Shown: one piece after another, positions 57,356 through 64,000 of the stretch
How the letters are laid out: each line of letters starts with the position of its first letter
Position numbering within the stretch: the stretch's first letter is position 1
Origin: VRUE01 sp963704505
Lineage (GTDB): Bacteria; Actinomycetota; Thermoleophilia; Solirubrobacterales; 70-9
Assembly: GCA_963704505.1 (NCBI GenBank)
Contig: OY969912.1
Location: 1,240,001-1,304,000 of the forward strand
Length of the DNA: 64,000 nt
Direction of reading: 5' to 3'
Program-made: the position numbers and the translations under genes
The notes under the pieces: generated by a model
Seen by the model: only the letters and a program-made list of their open reading frames with translations
Told to the model about the DNA's origin: nothing
The model's database searches: none

Positions 57356-59386
57356 ATGCGATGGGATGAGCAGAGGGTCGAGCGCGATCTCCGTCTGCCG
57401 GGGGTGGGCGACGGAACGGTGGTTCGCACGTTCGATGCGCCCGAGGCGATGGGGATCAACTTCCACGAGGTTCGGGCGCGCTCGGCCCTCAACCACGTGC
57501 CGGGCGGCCGCTTCGGATTCGAATGGACGATCAACGCCTTCCGGGGATGCACCCATGCCTGCGTCTTCTGCCTGGGTGGCAATACGCCGATTCTCATGGG
57601 CAGTGGGGGTACGAAGCCGCTTTCCGAAGTGCACGTCGGGGATGAGATCTATGGAACCGTTCGACGCGGGATGTACAGGTGTTACGAGAAAACACGCGTC
57701 CTGGCCCACTGGAGTACCCGCAAGACGGCCTACCGGGTTCTCTTGGAAGACGGCACGGAGTTGGTCGCGAGTGGAGACCACAGATTTCTCACGGATCGAG
57801 GTTGGAAGTACGTCATCGCCGCCGAACACGGCCGGGCCCGAAGGCCCTTCCTAACCCTGAATAACAAGCTCATGGGCCTGGGGCATCTGGGGGCCTCGCC
57901 GACCCGGACCGTCGACTACCGGCGGGGGTATCTGAGTGGATTGATACGCGGCGACGGTCATGTCGGCTCCTACACCTATGACCGCCCCGGCAGGGGGTCG
58001 TCGGAAGTTCACCGGTTCCGCCTTGCTCTCACCGATTCGGAGGCGCTCAACAGAGCCCAGGGGTTTCTCCGAGGAGAGGGAGTCAAGACAGACGAGTTCG
58101 AGTTTCTCGCCGGGAACGATCGCCATCGCCCGATGCGGGCACTCCGCACTTCCTCTCGGCGCGGGGTGGATGCGATTCGGGACTTGATCCGCATGCCCGA
58201 CTCACACGATCCGGAGTGGTCAAGGGGTTTCATCGCGGGAATCTTCGATGCGGAGGGCAGTTGCAGCGAGTCACTCCGAATTTCCGACAAAGACGGCGAG
58301 ATCATCGAGCGAACGGTCGACGGACTGAAGGGTCTGGGCTTCTCCTGCAGGATTGAGGGGCCGAACAATGCGGGGAGCATGAACGTGCGTCTCCTCGGCG
58401 GTCTCGTCCAGCAACAGAAGCTCTTCCAGCTGATCGATCCGGCGATCAACAGGAAAAGGTCGCTGGCGGGTGTCGCGATCAAGTCTCAGGCGAAACTGGG
58501 GGTCGTCTCGATTGAACCCCTCGATCGCCGAATGAGGATGTTCGACATCACCACAGGTACCGGTGACTTCATCGCTGATGGGGTGGTGAGCCACAACTGC
58601 TTCGCCCGCAGCTCCCACACCTACCTCGACTTCAACGCGGGCCGTGACTTCGAGCGTGAGATCGTCGTCAAGGTCAACGTCCCCGAGCTGGTCCGGGCGG
58701 AGTTAGCCAAGCCGACCTGGAAGCGCGAGCTGGTCGCGCTCGGCACCAACACCGACCCCTACCAATGGGTCGAGAGCCGCTACCGGATGATGCCCGAGAT
58801 CCTCGAGGCCCTCGAGCATGCGCGGACGCCGGTGACGGTCCTCACCAAGTCGCCGCTGGTGATGCGCGACATCGAGATCTTCGAGCGGATGGCGAAGACG
58901 GTGCCGGTCTCGGTCAACCTTTCGATCCCGACCCTCGACGAGGGCGCGTGGCGAGCGACCGAGCCGCACACGCCGAGCCCGGCGGCACGCCTCGACGCGG
59001 TCGCCGAGCTGCGCCGCCGAGGGATCGATTCGGGCGTCCTGATCGCACCGCTGATGCCCGGCATCAACGACTCGCCCGAGCAGGTGCAGCCGATCGTCGA
59101 CCGGGCCGAGGCGGCCGGCGCCTCCTTCCTCGGCGGCGTCGCGCTCCATCTGAAGGGAGAGGTCCGCGACGTCTTCTTCGGCTGGCTCGAGGCCAAACGC
59201 CCCGACCTCCTCCCCAAATACGAGCAGCTGTATCCCGGCCGCCGCGGCTACATGCGCCCGGAGGACCGCTCCCGAACAACTCTGGCTCTCCGCGGCCGCA
59301 CCTGGGGCCGTAACAACCGGAGCCGGCCGGATCGGCCGGCGGGTCCGCCACCCGCCGACCGATCCGCTCAGTCCCGGCTCTTCTAG
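57356..59386 (+). CDS. Rv2578c family radical SAM protein with intein
   Basis: 676-aa precursor from the ATG at 57356 (MRWDEQRVERDL), preferred over the upstream GTG at 57338 that would put the SOS box inside the gene. Without the 343-aa intein the host protein is 333 aa, the usual family size. The joined exteins read RGCTHACVF-CFARSSHTYLDF, restoring the CxxxCxxC iron-sulphur motif (C65, C69 plus the first C-extein Cys). ALGTNTDPYQWVESRYRMM and GVALHLKGEVRDVFF are further family landmarks. The family is related to spore photoproduct lyase and SOS-linked in mycobacteria; the reaction is unknown. The protein ends QSRLF, like a sliding-clamp-binding peptide. Confidence 0.9.
   Translation: MRWDEQRVERDLRLPGVGDGTVVRTFDAPEAMGINFHEVRARSALNHVPGGRFGFEWTINAFRGCTHACVFCLGGNTPILMGSGGTKPLSEVHVGDEIYGTVRRGMYRCYEKTRVLAHWSTRKTAYRVLLEDGTELVASGDHRFLTDRGWKYVIAAEHGRARRPFLTLNNKLMGLGHLGASPTRTVDYRRGYLSGLIRGDGHVGSYTYDRPGRGSSEVHRFRLALTDSEALNRAQGFLRGEGVKTDEFEFLAGNDRHRPMRALRTSSRRGVDAIRDLIRMPDSHDPEWSRGFIAGIFDAEGSCSESLRISDKDGEIIERTVDGLKGLGFSCRIEGPNNAGSMNVRLLGGLVQQQKLFQLIDPAINRKRSLAGVAIKSQAKLGVVSIEPLDRRMRMFDITTGTGDFIADGVVSHNCFARSSHTYLDFNAGRDFEREIVVKVNVPELVRAELAKPTWKRELVALGTNTDPYQWVESRYRMMPEILEALEHARTPVTVLTKSPLVMRDIEIFERMAKTVPVSVNLSIPTLDEGAWRATEPHTPSPAARLDAVAELRRRGIDSGVLIAPLMPGINDSPEQVQPIVDRAEAAGASFLGGVALHLKGEVRDVFFGWLEAKRPDLLPKYEQLYPGRRGYMRPEDRSRTTLALRGRTWGRNNRSRPDRPAGPPPADRSAQSRLF
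57569..58597 (+). other. Intein with LAGLIDADG homing endonuclease domain
   Basis: 343 residues in frame. N-terminal splicing block: C1-LGGNTPILM. Block B His is in ASGDHRFLT (intein residue 71). The C-terminal end is MFDITTGTGDFIADGVVSHN followed by Cys+1, so all class 1 splicing residues are present (C1, His71, penultimate His, terminal Asn, +1 Cys). Endonuclease motifs YLSGLIRGDG (121-130) and FIAGIFDAEG (221-230) both keep their acidic residues, so the enzyme may be active. The insertion point is between the second and third cysteines of the radical SAM motif. Confidence 0.92.
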
Positions 59387-59390
59387 TTCC

Positions 59391-60353
59391 TCAGCCTTCG
59401 TCGAGCAAGGAGAACAGGCACTCGCGCGGGTCCTTGTCGGTGCGGAAGCGCCTGAACCGGGCCCCGTGGCGGATGCGTCCCGCCGCCGCGTGGTCGTAGC
59501 CGACTTCGATCACCAGCTCGGGGCGCAGGGCGATCCACTCGAGGTCGCGGTCGCCGGCCCAGCGGCTCGGCTCGGCGGTCCCACTCTCACCGGTCTCGAG
59601 GGGCGCCAGCATCGCCGGCATCGCGCGTTTGGCGTCGGCGCTGAAGCCGGAGATGTGGCCGACGGGGCGCAGGCTCTCGCCGTCGTAGAGGCCGAGGATC
59701 AGTGAGCCGACCGTGCCCTCCTCTTTCCCCGGCCTCCAGCCGAGCACCACGCAGTCGATCTCGCGCTCGCGCTTCACCTTCGCCATGCCCTTGCGCTTGC
59801 CCGGCAGGTAGCGGGCGTCGAGTTCCTTGGCCATCGTCCCCTCGGTACGCTGCAGCCACTGCTCGGCCTGGTCGGTGTCCTGGGTGAGGCGGGAGACGGC
59901 GACGCTGTGGCCCGAGCGCGGGAAGGAGGTCGCCAGCGCCTCCAGCCGCTCGCGGCGCTCCCGCAGGGGTGAGTCGAGCAGCGACTCGTCCCCCTCGGCC
60001 AGCAGGTCGAAGGCGACGTAGCCGGCGGGGATCTCCTTCGAGAGCAGGTTGATCCGCGACTCGGCAGGGTGGATGCGGCTCTGCAGGGCGTCGAACTCGA
60101 TCCGTCCTTCGTCGTCGCGGATCACGAGCTCGCCGTCCAGCACGTAGCGCCCGGCGGCGAAGCTCAGCTCCGGGAAGTAGCGGCCGAGCGATTTGGCGCC
60201 GCGCGACTGGATGTAGACCTCATCGCCGTCGACGAAGACGATCGCGCGGAAGCCGTCGAGCTTCTCCTCGTAGGCCCACTCCTCGCCCTCGGGCAGCGCT
60301 TTGCGGGTCAGCGCCAGCTGCGGCTTGATCGGCGGTTGGAGAGGGAGGCTCAC
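59391..60353 (-). CDS. ATP-dependent DNA ligase, LigC-like
   Basis: 320 aa, ATG. The adenylation motif is EEKLDGFRA with Lys31 as nucleotidyl acceptor. Motif III-like is VAFDLLAEGD, motif IV GTMAKELDARY, and motif V VKREREIDCVVLGW; the C-terminal OB domain ends FRTDKDPRECLFSLL. The length fits minimal actinobacterial LigC, used in short-patch repair or as backup to LigD. It is the last gene of the peptide ABC transporter unit (11-base gap), an unusual neighbour. Confidence 0.87.
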   Translation of the reverse strand: MSLPLQPPIKPQLALTRKALPEGEEWAYEEKLDGFRAIVFVDGDEVYIQSRGAKSLGRYFPELSFAAGRYVLDGELVIRDDEGRIEFDALQSRIHPAESRINLLSKEIPAGYVAFDLLAEGDESLLDSPLRERRERLEALATSFPRSGHSVAVSRLTQDTDQAEQWLQRTEGTMAKELDARYLPGKRKGMAKVKREREIDCVVLGWRPGKEEGTVGSLILGLYDGESLRPVGHISGFSADAKRAMPAMLAPLETGESGTAEPSRWAGDRDLEWIALRPELVIEVGYDHAAAGRIRHGARFRRFRTDKDPRECLFSLLDEG

Positions 60354-60364
60354 CGAGCGAGAAG

Positions 60365-61218
<854 letters not shown>

Positions 61219-61222
<4 letters not shown>

Positions 61223-62286
61223 GCCGGCTCCTCGAGGCCGATTCGGCCGTCCTCGACCTGCCGCAACTCGCGCTTGCGCTCGACCGGCAGCCAGCAGCGG
61301 TCGAGGTGGGCAGGCGCCTCGGCGACCCGGGCCTCGAGGTCGGGCATCCGCGCGCAGCGGTCGAACGCGTGGGGGCAGCGGGCGCGGAAGGCGCAGCCGC
61401 CGTCGAGGCCGACCAGCGAGGGCGGTTGCCCCGGGATCTGCGGCAGCCGTTTCGGGCGCGCCCGGTCGAGGCGCGTCAGCGAACCGAGCAGCCCCCAGGT
61501 GTAGGGGTGCTGGGGGTCGTAGAAGATCTCGTCGAGCGTCCCCTGCTCGACCACCCGTCCCGCGTACATCACCAGGACCCGGTCGGCGAACTCGGCGACG
61601 ACTCCGAGGTCATGCGTGATCAGGATCGTCGCCAGCCCGCGCTCCTCGTTCAGCCGCTCGAGCAGGCCGAGGACCTGGGCCTGGACGGTGACGTCGAGCG
61701 CCGTCGTCGGCTCGTCGGCGATCAGCACCTCCGGCTCCAGGGCGAGCGCCAACGCGATCATCGCCCGCTGGCGCATCCCGCCCGAGAACTGGTGGGGGTA
61801 ATCCCGCACCCGGCGCTCGGCGTCCTCGATGCCGACCGAGGAGAGCAGCTCGATCGCGCGCACCGCGTCATCACCCGCCTCGTCCTTGCCGCGGTGGGCG
61901 CGGATCGCCTCGACGATCTGGTCACCGACCCGGTAGACCGGGTTGAGCGAGGTCATCGGGTCCTGGAAGACCATCGCCAGCCGCTCGCCGCGGACCAGGC
62001 GCAGCTCCTCCTCGCTCGCGTCGGCGAGCTCCTGGTCACCGAGGCGGACCGACCCCTCGATCGTCGCGTTGGCGGCGCGCGAGAGGCCGATCAGGGTCTG
62101 CGCGGTGACGCTCTTGCCGGAGCCCGACTCGCCGACGATCGCCAGCACCTCGCCGCGGGAGAGGTCGAAGGAGACGCCGTCGACCGCGCGCAGCGGACCC
62201 TCTTCGGTGCCGAAGGTGACCGCGAGGTCACGAACCGCGAGGAGCGGCGCCCCGCCCGCCGACGGCCTGGACGGCTCGGCGCTCAT
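61219..62286 (-). CDS. Peptide ABC transporter ATP-binding protein (OppD type)
   Basis: 355 aa from the ATG at 62286. Walker A GESGSGKSVT, signature FSGGMRQRAMIALALAL, Walker B LIADEPTTALD. The C-terminal oligopeptide/dipeptide extension has the cysteine cluster CAFRARCPHAFDRCARM, then a final Cys in RCWLP, a likely metal site seen in this family. The start overlaps the permease gene by 59 bases. Confidence 0.92.
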
Positions 62287-63247
62287 CGGGAGTCCCCCCG
62301 AGCTGGACGCGCGGGTCGAGCTTCGCGTAGGCAATGTCGACGAGCGCGTTGAAGAAGACGATGAAGAAGGCGCCGAAGAGGGTCACTCCCATCAGCGGCG
62401 GCAGGTCGAGCGTTTCGACGGCTTCCGCCGCGTACTGACCCACCCCCTGCAGCCCGTACAGTTTTTCGATCAGGATCGCGCCGCCGCCGACCACGGCGCC
62501 GAAGTCGAGGCCGAAGAGGGTGACGATCGGGATCAGCGAGTTGCGCAGCACGTGGCGGAGGCGGACCTGGCGTTCGCCCAGCCCCTTGGCGCGGGCGGTG
62601 CGGACGTGGTCCTCGTTCATCGTGTCGAGCATGTTCGAGCGCAGCACGCGGCTGTAGAAGCCGATGTAGAGGACGGCGAGCGTCGTCCAGGGCAGGATCA
62701 GGTGGTAGGCCCATTCGAGCGGTTCTTCGGTCAGCCCGACGTAGCCGGTCGCCGGGAAGAGTTCGACCTTGAAGGTCAGGTAGATGAGGAAGAGGCCGGC
62801 CAGCCAGAAGACCGGCATCGAGATCCCGACCAGCGCCAGGATGGTCAGCAGCCGGTCGCCGATGCCGCCTGCCCGCACCGCCGAGAGGTATCCGAAGACG
62901 AGCGCGACGAGCATCCAGATGATCGCCGCGCCGATGCAGAGCGAGAGGGTCGCCGGCAGCCCGTTGACGATTTCTTCGGTGACGTTGGCGTGGGTTTCGT
63001 AGGAGATCAGGTCGCCGCTGAAGACCTTGCCCATCATCGAGGCGTACTGCGCCGGCAGCGATTCGTCGAAGCCCCATTCTTCGTCGATGCTCGCCAGCAG
63101 CTGGGTGTCTCCCGCGGCTTTCTGACCGGCGATCCGGGCCGCCGGGTCCGAGTTCGGGATCACGTTGAAGATCAGGAAGACGATCACCGAGATCGCGAAG
63201 AGGACGACGACCATCCCCGCCAGGCGGCGCAGCGCGAAGCGGCCCAT
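62228..63247 (-). CDS. Peptide ABC transporter permease (OppB type)
   Basis: 339 aa, ATG; starts within the stop of the OppC-type gene (TGATG). Six membrane helices. The N-terminal helix (LAGMVVVLFAISVIVFLIFN) and a periplasmic-side loop are typical of OppB/DppB. The ATPase-coupling EAA loop is HVRTARAKGLGERQVRLRH. The C-terminus is longer than usual because it runs into the OppD gene. Confidence 0.92.
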   Translation of the reverse strand: MGRFALRRLAGMVVVLFAISVIVFLIFNVIPNSDPAARIAGQKAAGDTQLLASIDEEWGFDESLPAQYASMMGKVFSGDLISYETHANVTEEIVNGLPATLSLCIGAAIIWMLVALVFGYLSAVRAGGIGDRLLTILALVGISMPVFWLAGLFLIYLTFKVELFPATGYVGLTEEPLEWAYHLILPWTTLAVLYIGFYSRVLRSNMLDTMNEDHVRTARAKGLGERQVRLRHVLRNSLIPIVTLFGLDFGAVVGGGAILIEKLYGLQGVGQYAAEAVETLDLPPLMGVTLFGAFFIVFFNALVDIAYAKLDPRVQLGGTPDERRAVQAVGGRGAAPRGS

Positions 63248-64000
63248 CAGGCTCCTTCCGCCTCGACCTCGGGCTCATAGATCCCGGCGTGCGCCTCGAC
63301 CCCGATCTTCGATTTCGGGTCGAGCGCGTCGCGCAGGCAGTCGCCGAGCACGTTCAGCGAGAGGACGGTGAGGAAGATCATCACGCCGGGGGCGATCGTC
63401 AGCCAGGGGGCGCTGTAGAGGAGTTCGCTGCCCTTGGCGATCATCGAGCCCCAGGAGGAGTGGGGCGGCTGCACGCCCGCCCCGAGGAAGGAAAGGCCGG
63501 ACTCGAGCAGCAGTGCGTTGGCGATGTTGAGGGTGAAGAAGACGATGATCGTCGAGGAGAGGTTGGGGAGGAGCTCGCCGAACATCACCCGCAGCGGGCC
63601 GGCGCCCTGGGCGACCGCCGCCTCGACGAACTCTTTCTCGCGCAGGGCCAGGACTTCGCCGCGCAGCGGCCTCGCCATGTAGGTCGAGTAGGCGAAGCCG
63701 ATGATCAGGATCGGGATCCAGAGGGATCCGCCTTCGATTTCGATCGGCCCGATCTTCAGCCCCCCGACCGCGAGCGCCACGCCGAGCGCGATCCCGAGGA
63801 GCATCACCGGGAAGGCCCAGACCAGGTCGAGGCCGCGGGAGATCACCGCGTCGACCCAGCCGCCGTAATAGCCGGCGAGCAAGGCCAGAACGATGGCGAG
63901 GATCGTCGTGATCAGCGCCGCCGAGATCCCGATCAGCAGCGACGTCCGCCCGCCGTACATCAGCCGCACCATCTCATCGCGGCCGAGGCGGCCGTCGGCG
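63247..64000 (-). CDS. Peptide ABC transporter permease (OppC type), 5' end cut by window
   Basis: At least 250 aa; the frame is open to the right edge. Upstream of the first in-frame ATG (63972) it reads ADGRLGRDE, the LGRD motif that precedes RLMYGGRTSL in OppC/DppC proteins, so the gene starts outside the window. Membrane helices and the EAA loop (EKEFVEAAVAQGAGPLRVMF) are visible. The C-terminal LNVLGDCLRDALDPKSK is characteristic. Likely cognate of the OppB-type permease. Confidence 0.92.
   Translation of the reverse strand, partial: ADGRLGRDEMVRLMYGGRTSLLIGISAALITTILAIVLALLAGYYGGWVDAVISRGLDLVWAFPVMLLGIALGVALAVGGLKIGPIEIEGGSLWIPILIIGFAYSTYMARPLRGEVLALREKEFVEAAVAQGAGPLRVMFGELLPNLSSTIIVFFTLNIANALLLESGLSFLGAGVQPPHSSWGSMIAKGSELLYSAPWLTIAPGVMIFLTVLSLNVLGDCLRDALDPKSKIGVEAHAGIYEPEVEAEGA

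Overview
The window is a high-GC actinobacterial chromosome segment, most likely class Thermoleophilia (Solirubrobacterales or a relative). The clues are strong GC bias in third codon positions, frequent GTG/TTG starts, an exact actinobacterial LexA (SOS) box, an Rv2578c-type radical SAM protein, an F420-type (Ddn-like) nitroreductase, FolE2, a short housekeeping sigma factor and very large exported beta-propeller/FN3-like proteins with Lys/His-rich tails. The assignment is an inference from gene content; no rRNA or other taxonomic marker is present.

Layout. (1) 1-4.8 kb: accessory region with the N-terminal two thirds of an MmeI/YeeA-like DNA methyltransferase running off the left edge, an FmdB-type zinc-ribbon protein and two coupled hypotheticals. 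(2) 4.8-21.7 kb: a genomic island inserted in tRNA-Ser(CGA). The intact tRNA is at 4799-4886, and a 60-bp copy of its 3' part (two mismatches) lies at 21647-21706. The island is a mosaic: a visibly AT-richer ATPase plus D...ExK-protein gene pair, a PD-(D/E)XK nuclease gene, a GC-rich block with a secreted protein, a lipoprotein and a decayed DUF2834 gene, two related large serine recombinases with three C-terminal ~61-residue repeats (the first frameshifted), a coupled TetR pair, and a lone phage packaging module (ParB-like/DNA methyltransferase, TerS, TerL). No tyrosine integrase was seen. (3) 21.7-25.4 kb: a four-gene exported copper operon (beta-helix protein, cupredoxin, multicopper oxidase, cupredoxin). 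(4) 25.5-36 kb: ordinary chromosome with an SDR, a SpoIIAA-like protein, a PPOX-fold protein, tRNA-Thr(CGT), a TMEM175-like channel, a family 5 uracil-DNA glycosylase, a ferritin-like lipoprotein, an MMPL transporter, PgsA, FolE2, SigA and a Ddn-like protein.

(5) 36-50.3 kb: a tightly packed operon of four giant exported proteins in the order A-B-A'-B', apparently a duplicated two-gene unit. It has a good promoter, a 22-bp dyad in its leader, and a winged-helix regulator plus a SnoaL-like protein at its end. (6) 50.4-64 kb: tRNA-Tyr with an antisense homing-type PD-(D/E)XK nuclease gene whose stop codon lies inside the tRNA, an SDR/MerR pair, a two-domain dCTP deaminase, a MerR/DHA2 efflux pair with a long inverted repeat in its divergent promoter region, YtoQ, SnoaL, and an SOS-box-preceded Rv2578c-family radical SAM protein interrupted by a LAGLIDADG intein exactly in the Fe-S cysteine motif. 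An opp-type peptide ABC transporter with a LigC-like ATP-dependent DNA ligase as last gene runs off the right edge.

The strongest candidates for something little described are the triple-repeat serine recombinases and their tRNA island, the ATPase + ExK pair, the A-B-A'-B' exported operon, and the SOS/intein radical SAM locus.
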